Counted from the first letter of the stretch, positions 35,492 to 47,942 are shown. The stretch is 54,347 nt of DNA from an uncultured Alphaproteobacteria bacterium (GCA_902509695.1 CABWYP010000005.1:1-54347), one strand, 5' to 3'. The notes: generated by a model from the sequence alone, not told the origin. A program made the numbers and translations.

Positions 35492-37657
35492 TTAATTAAT
35501 AATTTTTTCAAAGTTATCCAAATATTTACCTTTTATTTCAAAATAATCAAAGACTTTAGAGTTTATTTTAATTGTTTCATTAGACACCAATCCAATATTT
35601 GAGTGTGAGACATTATTTTTAGATAAATAGTTGCAAACTTTACTTAATTCATCCTCTTTAACAGTAATTATATATCCTGCTCTGTACTCACAAAATAAGT
35701 CAAATTTATTGGGTAATTCAACTGTAAATCCATAGTCTTTTTCAATCATTTTGATTAGAGACATAAATATACCGCCTCTAAATACATCATTACACGATTG
35801 TATCAATTTATTATCTGCTAAATACATTATTGAATTAGCCGTTAATATTTCATTTTCTAAATCAATGTCTTCTAGTTCATTAAAAGAATTAATTTCTCTT
35901 GTTATCTTTTGATCTTTAAGAAAATAAGGACTATTGAGGTAGCCTAAACTTTCACCAATAGAAACAATAATATCTCCATCATTTTGAAACTTGTTAGATA
36001 TAATTTTATTAATATTTAAATTTGAACCAACCATACCTATTACAGGTGTTGGATTTATTGGTAAGTCATTAGTTTGATTATATAGAGAGACATTACCTGA
36101 AACAATTGGTGTATTGAGTTTAGATGCTGACTTTTTTAATCCATTAATTGATAAAACAATTTCTCCCATAATATTAGGATCAAGAGGACTGGCGAAATTT
36201 AGATTATTAGTTATTGCTATTGGTTTAATATTAGAGGAAATTAAATTTCTATATGCCTCTACAACAGTATAAATCATACCCAGTTCTGGATTAATTCTTA
36301 TATACAAAGGATTACAATCCGTTGTGGCTCCAATTACTTTTTGACTGTCGTGAAGTTTGATTATTCCCGTGGATTGCCCAGGTTCTTTAACTGTATCACC
36401 CATTACGGTTGAGTCGTATTGATTGTATATCCAGCTTTTATCTAAATAATTTAAATTATCGAATAAATTATTTATCATTTTTTCTAAATTTAGATGGGTG
36501 CAATCAAAATCTTTTTTATTTCTTTTTCTTGGTAAATAAAACTCTCTATCGTATTCAGGGGCGTCATCAACAATGATATTTACAGGTAAATTTACAACTT
36601 GTTTATTTTTAGATGTAAAAACTACATTTTTTGAGTCTGTTATTTCTCCAATGACTTCATAGTCAATTTGCCACTTCTTTAGTATTTCTCTGACTTTTGT
36701 ATCATTGTCTTTTTCAATAACAGCAAGCATTCTTTCTTGGCTTTCTGATAATAATATCTCATAGGGTGATAAAGGTTGTCTTAAAGGTATTTTATCTAAA
36801 TCAATTAATACACCCACATTTCCTTTTGATGCCATTTCAACACTGGAAGAGGTAATTCCTGCCGCGCCCATATCTTGCATGGACTCGATGAGACCAGATG
36901 ACATTAATTCTAGACAACCCTCCATTAAAAGCTTTTCCATAAAAGGATCACCTACTTGAACAGACGGTCTTTTATCGTCCTCGTCATTTTCTGAAAAAAC
37001 ATCTGACGCCATACTTGCCCCATGTATGCCATCTTTCCCTGTCTTAGACCCTATATAAACAATTAAACCTCCAATAGTTTTAGGTTTTGAGTAAAAAATT
37101 GCATCTTTTTTTACATGTCCAATAGCCATAGCATTAACTAAATTATTGAAGTCATATGTACTATCAAACTCACTTTCCCCACCTATATTTGGTATTCCAA
37201 TACAATTTCCATAGTGTCCAATTCCATGCACGACTCCATTAAGTAAATATTTTGTTTTATCTGTATTTATCTCACCAAACCTAATTGAGTCCAGTGTAGC
37301 AATTGGTCTGGCACCCATTGTAAAGATATCTCTTAAAATACCTCCAACTCCAGTAGCAGAACCATTGAAGGGTTCTATATAGCTTGGATGGTTATGACTT
37401 TCGATTTTAAATGCCACTCCATCATTATCTTCTAAGTCAATAATACCAGCATTCTCACCTGGCCCTTGGATAACAACATCATTATTGGTTGGTAGTTTTT
37501 TTAACCATTTTTTTGATGTTTTGTAACAACAGTGTTCATTCCACATTGCAGAAAAAATACCCAATTCCTCCATGGTCAAATCTCTTTTAAGGTAATCTTT
37601 TATTATTTGAAATTCATTTAAGGTCAGGCCATGTTGCAAAATTAATTCATCGTTCAT
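35492..37657 (-). CDS. purL: Phosphoribosylformylglycinamidine synthase subunit PurL (small type)
   Basis: This is the synthetase subunit of FGAM synthase. It uses ATP and ammonia channelled from PurQ. At 721 residues it is the small PurL of the three-part PurSQL enzyme, not the approx. 1300-residue fused form. Seen motifs: MWNEHCCYKTSKKWL, GPGENAGIIDL, IESHNHPSYIEPFNGSATGV, the ATP-site GDPFMEKLLMEG, QDMGAAGITSSSVEMA and GDTVKEPGQSTGI. It overlaps purQ by 4 bp and abuts bolA. Confidence 0.97.
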   Translation of the reverse strand: MNDELILQHGLTLNEFQIIKDYLKRDLTMEELGIFSAMWNEHCCYKTSKKWLKKLPTNNDVVIQGPGENAGIIDLEDNDGVAFKIESHNHPSYIEPFNGSATGVGGILRDIFTMGARPIATLDSIRFGEINTDKTKYLLNGVVHGIGHYGNCIGIPNIGGESEFDSTYDFNNLVNAMAIGHVKKDAIFYSKPKTIGGLIVYIGSKTGKDGIHGASMASDVFSENDEDDKRPSVQVGDPFMEKLLMEGCLELMSSGLIESMQDMGAAGITSSSVEMASKGNVGVLIDLDKIPLRQPLSPYEILLSESQERMLAVIEKDNDTKVREILKKWQIDYEVIGEITDSKNVVFTSKNKQVVNLPVNIIVDDAPEYDREFYLPRKRNKKDFDCTHLNLEKMINNLFDNLNYLDKSWIYNQYDSTVMGDTVKEPGQSTGIIKLHDSQKVIGATTDCNPLYIRINPELGMIYTVVEAYRNLISSNIKPIAITNNLNFASPLDPNIMGEIVLSINGLKKSASKLNTPIVSGNVSLYNQTNDLPINPTPVIGMVGSNLNINKIISNKFQNDGDIIVSIGESLGYLNSPYFLKDQKITREINSFNELEDIDLENEILTANSIMYLADNKLIQSCNDVFRGGIFMSLIKMIEKDYGFTVELPNKFDLFCEYRAGYIITVKEDELSKVCNYLSKNNVSHSNIGLVSNETIKINSKVFDYFEIKGKYLDNFEKIIN

Positions 37658-38334
37658 GATAGTAATGACTCAATAATTATTTTGCCATCTTTAGAGCCAT
37701 GAAAACTCTGATAGGCTCTTTCTGGATGTGGCATCATTCCCAATATATTTTTTTGTTCATTGGTAATTCCTGCAATATTATTTATAGATCCGTTTATGTT
37801 TTCATCAGAATTTGAAAACGACCCTTTACAATATTCAAAGGCAATTAAACCATTATCGTTGAGGTGTTTAAGATCTTCTTCACCACAGTAGAAATTACCC
37901 TCATTATGAGCAACTGGGATTTGAAGCACTTGATCCTGCTTTATGAATTTATTAAATTTGTTTTCATGTTTTTTTCTAATAAAACAGTCTTTACCCAAAA
38001 ACTTTAAATTTTTATTTTGTATAAGTGCACCTTTTAAAAGACCAATCTCAGTTAATATTTGAAATCCATTACAAATTCCTAAAAGGAATTTTCCACTTTC
38101 TGAATGTTTTATTATTTCTGGTATAATATTACTTTTTGAGGCCATGGCTCCAGACCTAAGATAGTCACCAAAACTAAATCCACCAGGTAGTATTATTAAG
38201 TCAACTGCAGGTATTGAGGTCTCTTCATGCCAAATGTTTAATACTTCGCCATTCGTTAAGTCCTTAAGATAAGTTAAAGCATCTCTATCACAATTTGATC
38301 CAGGAAAAGTAATAACGGCTGATTTAAAGCTCAT
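37654..38334 (-). CDS. purQ: Phosphoribosylformylglycinamidine synthase subunit PurQ
   Basis: PurQ is the class I glutamine amidotransferase that supplies ammonia to PurL. The N-terminus VITFPGSNCDRDAL, the oxyanion region ILPGGFSFGDYLRSGA, the nucleophile motif LGICNGFQILTE and the catalytic His-Glu pair in MMPHPERAYQ are all present. It has 226 residues. It overlaps purS and purL by 4 bp each, fitting equal production of the subunits. Confidence 0.97.
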   Translation of the reverse strand: MSFKSAVITFPGSNCDRDALTYLKDLTNGEVLNIWHEETSIPAVDLIILPGGFSFGDYLRSGAMASKSNIIPEIIKHSESGKFLLGICNGFQILTEIGLLKGALIQNKNLKFLGKDCFIRKKHENKFNKFIKQDQVLQIPVAHNEGNFYCGEEDLKHLNDNGLIAFEYCKGSFSNSDENINGSINNIAGITNEQKNILGMMPHPERAYQSFHGSKDGKIIIESLLS

Positions 38335-38570
38335 CCAAGTACTTCGTACTCTTCAATAATTTCATTGACTAGAAGTTTTTTACATGCCGAGGATATGATA
38401 TCATCTTTTTCTTGTTGATTAAGATTTTCAGGTAAGTCTAATTCAATAAGTTTTCCCTGACGTATGTTTTCTAATCCTTGAAAGCCCAAATTGTTAAGTG
38501 ATTGTTCTATAACTTTGCCTTGAGGTTCTAATATTTGTTTTTTTAATCGAATTAATATTTTTATACGCAT
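38331..38570 (-). CDS. purS: Phosphoribosylformylglycinamidine synthase subunit PurS
   Basis: PurS is the small dimeric bridge of the PurSQL complex. It has 79 residues, the usual size. Typical elements are LKKQILEPQGKVIEQSLNNL and the ENIRQGKLIELDL segment. The last residues (EIIEEYEVLG) form the family's final strand. It lies between purC (1-base overlap) and purQ (4-base overlap). Confidence 0.95.
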   Translation of the reverse strand: MRIKILIRLKKQILEPQGKVIEQSLNNLGFQGLENIRQGKLIELDLPENLNQQEKDDIISSACKKLLVNEIIEEYEVLG

Positions 38571-39286
38571 TAGATTTTTAAATTTAATCTTTCCATTACT
38601 TCAATATAGGCATCTTCGACATTACCAAGATCTCTTCTAAACCTATCTTTATCTAATTTTTTATTTGTTTTGAGGTCCCAGAGCCTGCACGTATCAGGTG
38701 AAATTTCATCAGCGAGAATTAACTCTTTTGTTTTTTTTGTTAACCCAAATTCTATTTTAAAATCAATCAAATTGATGCCAATTGAATAAAATATTCCTGT
38801 TAAAATATCATTAATTCTAAGAGAGTATTCTTCAATGAGTTCTAAATGATCTAAATCACATAAACCGAGATTTAAGATATGGTCAGTGCTTATATGAGGA
38901 TCTCCAAGCTCATCAGATTTCAAACAATATTCAATTAAAGTATCTGGAAGTTTAGTTCCTTCTTTTACCCCAAACTTTTTAGATAAAGATCCAGCAAAAT
39001 AATTTCTAACTAAGACTTCAATTGGAACTATATCTACTTTTTTTAGAAGTTGAGATTTTTTATCAATTTTTTTTATGAAATGTGTAGGTATTTTGCAATG
39101 ATTTAGAACATCAAATAAATAGGAAGATATTGTATTATTAATAATACCTTTATTTTTTATTGACCCTTTCTTTAGATTATTAAATGCAGTTGCATCATCT
39201 TTATAGCTGGCTACTACCTGACTGGCAGATTTAGAGTAAATGATTTTAGCTTTACCTTCATAGAGTTTTTTCATTTTAATTGCCAT
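38570..39286 (-). CDS. purC: SAICAR synthetase PurC
   Basis: PurC joins CAIR and aspartate in purine synthesis. The ATP-loop KKLYEGKAKIIY opens the protein, followed by TAFNNLKKGSI, the VPIEVLVRNYFAGSL substrate motif, LIDFKIEFG and LADEISPDTCRLWD. It has 238 residues from ATG 39286; a second ATG four codons on (39274) matches the family start better but would lose the 1-base overlap with purB. Both remain possible. Confidence 0.96.
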   Translation of the reverse strand: MAIKMKKLYEGKAKIIYSKSASQVVASYKDDATAFNNLKKGSIKNKGIINNTISSYLFDVLNHCKIPTHFIKKIDKKSQLLKKVDIVPIEVLVRNYFAGSLSKKFGVKEGTKLPDTLIEYCLKSDELGDPHISTDHILNLGLCDLDHLELIEEYSLRINDILTGIFYSIGINLIDFKIEFGLTKKTKELILADEISPDTCRLWDLKTNKKLDKDRFRRDLGNVEDAYIEVMERLNLKI

Positions 39287-40575
39287 TAAATAACTCGTTT
39301 AAATATCAAATCAATGTTTTTAAATAAATTTTTGTTAGTAAATATGTGATCAATTTTTTTTGACAGATTGAATTTTGATAAAATTGGATGTTTTAACAAA
39401 TTATCTTTAAAGCTATCCTTGCCATTCCAGGTCTCTAAGGCACATTCTTGAACGATCTTATATGCATCCTCTCTAGAAACCTTATTTTCTATTAAAAAAA
39501 TTAATACATTTTGAGAGAAGGGTAGGCCTTTTAGCTGGTTAAGGTTGGAGAGCATATTGTTTTTATGAATTACTAAGTTTGAAAGAACATTTATCATTCT
39601 TTGAATTGCAAAATCTAGGGTTATGGTAGCATTTGGAGCATTTATTCTCTCTACGCTTGAATGACTAATATCCCTTTCGTGCCAAGTTGTAATATTTTCT
39701 AAAGCAGGAATTACGAGAGATCTAATAACCTTAGCAAGACCAGATACATTTTCAGAAAGTATAGGATTTTTTTTATGAGGCATAGCTGAGCTACCTTTTT
39801 GTCCTTTACCAAAACCTTCTTCAACTTCAAGAACCTCAGTTCTTTGTAAGTGTCTAATTTCTGTGGCCAATCTATCAAGAGAACTGGCTATTATAGAGAA
39901 ACAACTAAAAAGTTGAGCATGTCTATCTCTTGGAATGATTTGTGTTGATACGCTCTCAACTGAAAACTTTAATTTTTTTGCAACTAATTTTTCAACTCTT
40001 TGATCAATATTTGAATAGGTGCCAACTGGACCTGACATTTGAATTGTTTGAATCTCTTTGATGGACTCACTAAGCCTTTTAATATTTCTTTTATTTTCCT
40101 CGTAGTAGCCAAGAATCTTTAAACCAAAGGATGTAGACTCAGCATGGATTCCATGACTTCTACCGATGCAAAGTGTGTATTTATGTTTTTTTGCAAGTTT
40201 TAATAACTCATTTCCATATCTTATAAGACCCTTTTCGATGATTAAGCTAGACTGATTAAGCTGAATAGAGAAAGAAGTATCAAGAATATCGCTGGAAGTA
40301 AGTCCTTTATGAATAAACCTTGACTCATTTCCTACATATTTGGCGACATTAGTTAAGAAAGCAATAACATCATGTCGGGTTTTTTTTTCAATTTCTTCTA
40401 TTTCTTTTACTTTAAATTTAGCTTTTTTTTTAATCTTATTTGTTATTCCCTTAGGAATGTGACCAAGCTTTTCCATAGCTTCACAAGCTAATATTTCCAA
40501 ATCAAGCCAAATTTGAAATCTATTTTGGTCTTCCCAAATATCTTTTAAAATTTTTCTAGAGTATCTTGGTATCAA
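39286..40575 (-). CDS. purB: Adenylosuccinate lyase PurB
   Basis: PurB splits SAICAR and adenylosuccinate, serving both IMP and AMP synthesis. The fumarase-superfamily signature is KGSSAMPHKKNPILSEN, with SHGIHAESTSFG and RTEVLEVEEGF earlier. RHDVIAFLTN supplies a conserved active-site histidine. It has 429 residues. It overlaps map by 4 bp and purC by 1 base, the order purB-purC-purS-purQ-purL being common in alphaproteobacteria. Confidence 0.96.
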   Translation of the reverse strand: MIPRYSRKILKDIWEDQNRFQIWLDLEILACEAMEKLGHIPKGITNKIKKKAKFKVKEIEEIEKKTRHDVIAFLTNVAKYVGNESRFIHKGLTSSDILDTSFSIQLNQSSLIIEKGLIRYGNELLKLAKKHKYTLCIGRSHGIHAESTSFGLKILGYYEENKRNIKRLSESIKEIQTIQMSGPVGTYSNIDQRVEKLVAKKLKFSVESVSTQIIPRDRHAQLFSCFSIIASSLDRLATEIRHLQRTEVLEVEEGFGKGQKGSSAMPHKKNPILSENVSGLAKVIRSLVIPALENITTWHERDISHSSVERINAPNATITLDFAIQRMINVLSNLVIHKNNMLSNLNQLKGLPFSQNVLIFLIENKVSREDAYKIVQECALETWNGKDSFKDNLLKHPILSKFNLSKKIDHIFTNKNLFKNIDLIFKRVI

Positions 40576-41348
40576 TTATAAAAAATTCCTTTAGGAGACT
40601 CCGTAAGAATCTCAATATTGTCACCATTTATGTATATCGTATGTTCGTATTGAGCGCTAAGAGTTTTATCTTTTGTCACAGCCGTCCAGCCATCTGTTAA
40701 TATCTTAGAGTGATATTTCCCTGAATTTATCATTGGTTCGACTGTGAAAATCATTCCGTCTATGAAATATATTTTATCATATTCCTGATCATAATAGTGA
40801 AGGATACTTGGGTTTTCATGAAAATTCCTACCAACACCATGACCACAAAAATCTCTTACCACGCTAAAATTATTATTATTTGCAATTATATCTATTCTTT
40901 TGCCTATCTGACTTATAGGTGCTCCTATTTTAATTTCTTTTAAGCTCTCTATCAGACATTGGTGTGTTACTTCACACAAATTATTTGCTTTCACAGGAAC
41001 TTTTCCAATTTTATACATTCTTGACGTGTCCCCATGCCAACCATTAATAATAGTTGTTATGTCGACATTTAAGATATCGCCCTCTAAAAGTTTTCTATCC
41101 TTAGAGGGAATACCATGGCATATGACATGATTAAGAGAGGTACATATTGATTTAGGAAAACCTCTATAAAATAAAGGAGCAGGAACACCGCCTAATTTTT
41201 TAATTCTCTCCACGCAATAATTATCTATATCTTCAGTAGTAATTCCTTCAGAAATATAATCTGTGAGTTCATCTAAAATTGTTGCAGAAATTTTACTTGC
41301 TTCTCTGCAATCATTCACTTCAGTTGATTTATAAGATTTAATTTTCAC
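40572..41348 (-). CDS. map: Methionine aminopeptidase, type I
   Basis: Map removes the initiator methionine. The metal ligands can be read in order: Asp in LNVDITTIINGWHGDTS (two aspartates), His in CGHGVGRNFHENP, Glu in FTVEPMI and Glu in QYEHTIYI. Substrate-side CTSLNHVICHGIPS is also typical. It has 258 residues, without the extra zinc-finger domain of some type I forms. It overlaps sfsA by 11 bp and purB by 4 bp. Confidence 0.96.
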   Translation of the reverse strand: MKIKSYKSTEVNDCREASKISATILDELTDYISEGITTEDIDNYCVERIKKLGGVPAPLFYRGFPKSICTSLNHVICHGIPSKDRKLLEGDILNVDITTIINGWHGDTSRMYKIGKVPVKANNLCEVTHQCLIESLKEIKIGAPISQIGKRIDIIANNNNFSVVRDFCGHGVGRNFHENPSILHYYDQEYDKIYFIDGMIFTVEPMINSGKYHSKILTDGWTAVTKDKTLSAQYEHTIYINGDNIEILTESPKGIFYN

Positions 41349-42036
41349 TAACTTCTATTTCACTAACTATATTAATACCTTTTTTTGTAACATTACATTT
41401 GAATGCAATAAAATTTACACCATTTTTTTTAGCAATAAGAGAATTTTTATAATATTCTTGATCAATATCTTTTGCTATCGAAAATTTTGTAACATCACTC
41501 CTTTGAACCAAATAAATTAAATAACAGTTATTTCCTTTTTTGGACATCTCAGATAATTCCATTAAATGTTTTGATCCCCTCGAAGTAACTGAATCGGGAA
41601 ACTCTGATAATTGTTTTGACCTAGACAAAGTTACTGACTTGATTTCAATATAACTATTATTACCTTTGGGGTTATCCACATAAATATCTATTCTAGAATT
41701 TTTTCCATATTTCACCTCTTTTTTAAGAGCGCCCTGTAAATGAGTTAAAATCTTTTTATTAGATATTGCTTCAAAGACAATATCGTTAGGAAGTGATGTA
41801 TTGACCCCAACAAATGTATTATTGAATTCAATTGCTTCTAACCTAAATTTTAGCTTTGCCTTCGGATTGTTAACTTTCGCAACCAAAACTCTCTTTTCTT
41901 CATTTAAAAGGCCTAATAATGATCCCGTATTTGGGCAATAAGCAGTTACGACCTTGTTGTCAATTCTTATGTCAGTAAAAAAACGTTTGTAGCGTTTTAA
42001 AAAAAAACCCTCTAATATTTCATCTTTATATTTCAT
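41338..42036 (-). CDS. sfsA: SfsA family nuclease-like DNA/RNA-binding protein
   Basis: SfsA proteins combine an N-terminal OB-like part with a PD-(D/E)XK-like nuclease domain; the E. coli name comes from sugar fermentation stimulation. Visible features: FFLKRYKRFFTDIRI, AYCPNTGSLLGL, SRIDIYVDNPKGNNSYIEIK with the acidic D...E-x-K core, FPDSVTSRGSKHLMEL and NCYLIYLVQRSDV. It has 232 residues. It heads the nine-gene operon, and its ATG is only 2 bp from that of the divergent gene. Its cellular role is not settled in the family. Confidence 0.93.
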   Translation of the reverse strand: MKYKDEILEGFFLKRYKRFFTDIRIDNKVVTAYCPNTGSLLGLLNEEKRVLVAKVNNPKAKLKFRLEAIEFNNTFVGVNTSLPNDIVFEAISNKKILTHLQGALKKEVKYGKNSRIDIYVDNPKGNNSYIEIKSVTLSRSKQLSEFPDSVTSRGSKHLMELSEMSKKGNNCYLIYLVQRSDVTKFSIAKDIDQEYYKNSLIAKKNGVNFIAFKCNVTKKGINIVSEIEVSEN

Positions 42037-42038
42037 TT

Positions 42039-42779
42039 ATGAGTCAAAAAAAAATTAAAACTGCTTCCCTAGTTATCATCGGTAATGAGATTTTATCAGG
42101 AAGAACACAAGATAAAAATATAAATTATATTGCTAAAGAACTTTTCAAAAGTGGAATTTCATTAAAATTCATTTGTGTAATTCCAGATTTACAAAAACAA
42201 ATCATTAAAACGATAAAGAATTTAAAAAAATCTTATGACTTTATTTTAACGACAGGTGGTATTGGTCCAACGCATGACGATATTACTGCTGAGTCTATAA
42301 GCATTGCCCTTAAAAAAAAATATCTATTACATAAAGGAGCCCATAAAGAATTAAAAAAATATTATAAAAAAGTTAATTCAGAATTAACTCAATCAAGAAT
42401 GAAAATGGCTTACATGCCAGTTGGTTCCAAGCTTATTAAAAATTCTGTTAGTGGAGCTCCAGGTTTTAATATTGAAAATATTTATGTTTTTGCAGGAATA
42501 CCATCTATTGTTAAAGCTATGATGAAAGAATTTTTAAAAATGATCAAAGTTAAAAATAAATTTTACAGCTCATCTATTGTTACTAAATTATTTGAAAGTA
42601 AAATAGCCCATATTTTGGAAAGAGCAGAAAAATCTTTTAAAGATGTATCTATTGGGAGTTATCCAATTTTTGATGGTAAGCCAAAAGGTGTAGAGGTAGT
42701 AATAAGCTCTATGACCAATAAAAATAATGCCATGAGTGCAAGAAAATATATTCTTCGGGAAATAAACAAAATTATTTAA
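42039..42779 (+). CDS. CinA-like molybdopterin-binding domain protein
   Basis: A 246-residue protein consisting of one MoCF_biosynth (MoaB/MogA-like) domain plus a tail, as in the N-terminal part of CinA. The signature is ASLVIIGNEILSGRTQDKN, with ILTTGGIGPTHDDITAE as the second motif and GAPGFNIENIYVFAGIPS as the third. It lacks the C-terminal nicotinamide-nucleotide amidase domain of full CinA. Short proteins of this kind may have pyrophosphatase activity on ADP-ribose or similar; this is family knowledge, not visible here. It ends 37 bp before the tRNA-Met. Confidence 0.9.
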   Translation: MSQKKIKTASLVIIGNEILSGRTQDKNINYIAKELFKSGISLKFICVIPDLQKQIIKTIKNLKKSYDFILTTGGIGPTHDDITAESISIALKKKYLLHKGAHKELKKYYKKVNSELTQSRMKMAYMPVGSKLIKNSVSGAPGFNIENIYVFAGIPSIVKAMMKEFLKMIKVKNKFYSSSIVTKLFESKIAHILERAEKSFKDVSIGSYPIFDGKPKGVEVVISSMTNKNNAMSARKYILREINKII

Positions 42780-42816
42780 GAATTAGAAAATTTAATATAA
42801 AACAGACTTTCTATAT

Positions 42817-42893
42817 GGCGGAGTAGCTCAGTTGGTTAGAGCGGTGGAATCATAATCCATGTGTCGGGGGTTCAAATCCCTCCTCCGCTACCA
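42817..42893 (+). tRNA. tRNA-Met (CAT), elongator type
   Basis: A 77-base cloverleaf with encoded CCA. The acceptor stem GGCGGAG pairs with CTCCGCT (G1-U72 wobble), the D arm is GCTCAGTTGGTTAGAGC, the anticodon stem is GTGGA/TCCAT around loop ATCATAA with CAT at positions 34-36, and the T arm has TTCAAAT. CAT could also mark a lysidine-modified tRNA-Ile2, but the whole sequence resembles the alphaproteobacterial elongator Met form. Confidence 0.93.
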
Positions 42894-42902
42894 ACAAATC
42901 TA

Positions 42903-42931
42903 TTGAAATTATTAAATTTATAACATATCTT
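42903..42931 (+). promoter_or_regulatory. Candidate promoter of the tRNA-fMet gene
   Basis: TTGAAA at 42903-42908, a 17-bp gap and TATCTT at 42926-42931 lie in the 50-bp space between the two tRNA genes. The start would fall about 42938, a few bases before the mature tRNA. Weak, since the region is AT-rich. Confidence 0.3.
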
Positions 42932-42943
42932 TCGCTCTCTGAT

Positions 42944-43020
<77 letters not shown>

Positions 43021-43080
43021 AATACTCACAAAAGACTGACTTTTTATTCATAATATTTTTATTTTTTTTACTAAATGCAT

Positions 43081-43108
43081 TTGACAAAGACACGATAAAG
43101 TGTAGATA
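43081..43108 (+). promoter_or_regulatory. Candidate rRNA operon promoter
   Basis: A perfect -35 TTGACA (43081-43086) is followed after 16 bp by TAGATA (43103-43108), preceded by TG. A better hexamer TATAGT lies at 43107-43112 but with a 20-bp gap. An A/T-rich stretch of T runs just upstream could act as an UP element. Transcription would start near 43115, giving a leader of about 200 bases before 16S. Confidence 0.55.
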
Positions 43109-43161
43109 TAGTCTACTTTTTATTCGATTCATTGGGCCATTTATTGTGCACCAGTGATTCT

Positions 43162-43173
43162 TGCTCTTTATAG
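43162..43173 (+). promoter_or_regulatory. boxA antitermination site in the rRNA leader
   Basis: TGCTCTTTATAG matches the bacterial rRNA boxA consensus TGCTCTTTAACA at the first nine positions. It lies in the leader, between the promoter and the 5' arm of the 16S processing stem, where NusB-S10 would bind to make polymerase termination-resistant. Confidence 0.75.
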
Positions 43174-43185
43174 TATGTAAATATG

Positions 43186-43202
43186 AAATGAATAGACGGT
43201 GG
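43186..43202 (+). other. 5' arm of the 16S pre-rRNA processing stem
   Basis: AAATGAATAGACGGTGG can pair over 17 bp (two G-U pairs) with 44849-44865 downstream of 16S. Such a helix loops out the pre-16S RNA and is the usual RNase III target. Together with the boxA before it, it accounts for most of the conserved signal in the 292-bp gap between tRNA-fMet and 16S; I see no gene in that gap. Confidence 0.8.
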
Positions 43203-43312
43203 GTTTTTAACGTCAAATCTCGATCAAGTTTATGTTACTACGTAATATAAGCTCGTTGTTTGGCGTCTAACCTACGTCAATTTAAAACTTTGTTTTTTAT
43301 GAGTAGGTAATT

Positions 43313-44810
<1,498 letters not shown>

Positions 44811-44819
44811 AGGAAAAAA

Positions 44820-44846
44820 ACTTTGAACTAAGTGTACGTTCAAAGT
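44820..44846 (+). other. Hairpin just after 16S
   Basis: ACTTTGAAC and GTTCAAAGT form a 9-bp perfect stem with a 9-base loop, 12 bases beyond the 16S 3' end and immediately before the 3' arm of the processing stem. It probably helps to present the 16S end for maturation; no T run follows, so it is not a terminator. Confidence 0.7.
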
Positions 44847-44848
44847 AA

Positions 44849-44865
44849 CCACCGTCTATTTGTTT
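44849..44865 (+). other. 3' arm of the 16S pre-rRNA processing stem
   Basis: CCACCGTCTATTTGTTT is complementary (with two G-U pairs) to the leader segment 43186-43202. Twelve of the pairs at the base nearest 16S are uninterrupted Watson-Crick pairs. Confidence 0.8.
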
Positions 44866-44901
44866 TGCTTTTTTCAACTATGTTGATAAAGGGCATTGAT
44901 T

Positions 44902-44978
44902 GGGCGTGTAGCTCAGTTGGTTAGAGCGCGCGCTTGATAAGCGTGAGGTCGGAGGTTCAAGTCCTCCCTCGCCCACCA
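44902..44978 (+). tRNA. tRNA-Ile (GAT)
   Basis: A 77-base tRNA in the 16S-23S spacer with encoded CCA. The anticodon stem CGCGC/GCGTG holds loop TTGATAA (GAT). The T arm is GGAGG-TTCAAGT-CCTCC. The acceptor stem GGGCGTG against CTCGCCC contains one T6-T67 mismatch. The spacer position is standard for alphaproteobacteria. Confidence 0.97.
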
Positions 44979-44986
44979 ACACTGTT

Positions 44987-45062
44987 GGGGGATTAGCTCA
45001 GCTGGGAGAGCGCCTGATTTGCATTCAGGAGGTCAGCGGTTCGATCCCGCTATCCTCCACCA
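44987..45062 (+). tRNA. tRNA-Ala (TGC)
   Basis: A 76-base tRNA, 8 bp after tRNA-Ile, with encoded CCA. Acceptor GGGGGAT pairs with ATCCTCC (one G-T), with TGC in loop TTTGCAT and T loop TTCGATC. The identity pair G3-U70 that alanyl-tRNA synthetase needs is present. Confidence 0.97.
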
Positions 45063-45100
45063 ACAATCTTTATAATCGTAAATATGTAAGCTGATAACAC

Positions 45101-45131
45101 AAACGAATAACTTTGCACGAGTTATTCGTTT
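45101..45131 (+). other. Perfect 12-bp hairpin in the tRNA-Ala to 23S spacer
   Basis: AAACGAATAACT and AGTTATTCGTTT form an uninterrupted 12-bp stem with a 7-base loop TTGCACG. It lies mid-operon and is followed by AATTAAAC and an AAC-rich stretch with no T run, so it is more likely a processing or antitermination structure than a terminator. Confidence 0.75.
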
Positions 45132-45181
45132 AATTAAACAACTAATATAACAACAAATAACTACAAAATGTTATTAACAAC

Positions 45182-45204
45182 AAACTTTTCACTGTGTGTT
45201 AATA

Positions 45205-45212
<8 letters not shown>
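45182..45212 (+). other. 5' arm of the 23S processing stem
   Basis: This arm ends inside the 5' terminus of 23S and is complementary, except for a small internal loop and an A-C mismatch, to 47913-47942. Together the arms form the long helix that encloses 23S, a known RNase III substrate. Confidence 0.8.
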
Positions 45213-47912
<2,700 letters not shown>

Positions 47913-47920
<8 letters not shown>

Positions 47921-47942
47921 TATAATACACAGCGAAAAGTTT
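47913..47942 (+). other. 3' arm of the 23S processing stem
   Basis: The segment from GCTTGAATTAT to GAAAAGTTT pairs with 45182-45212. The inner 11 bp belong to the mature 23S terminal helix or its extension, the outer part is removed in maturation. Confidence 0.8.

Noticed and set aside
43021-43056. Terminator after tRNA-fMet (AAAAG/CTTTT near 43030)
   Set aside because: Only a 5-bp A/T-rich stem; too weak to call, though T runs follow.
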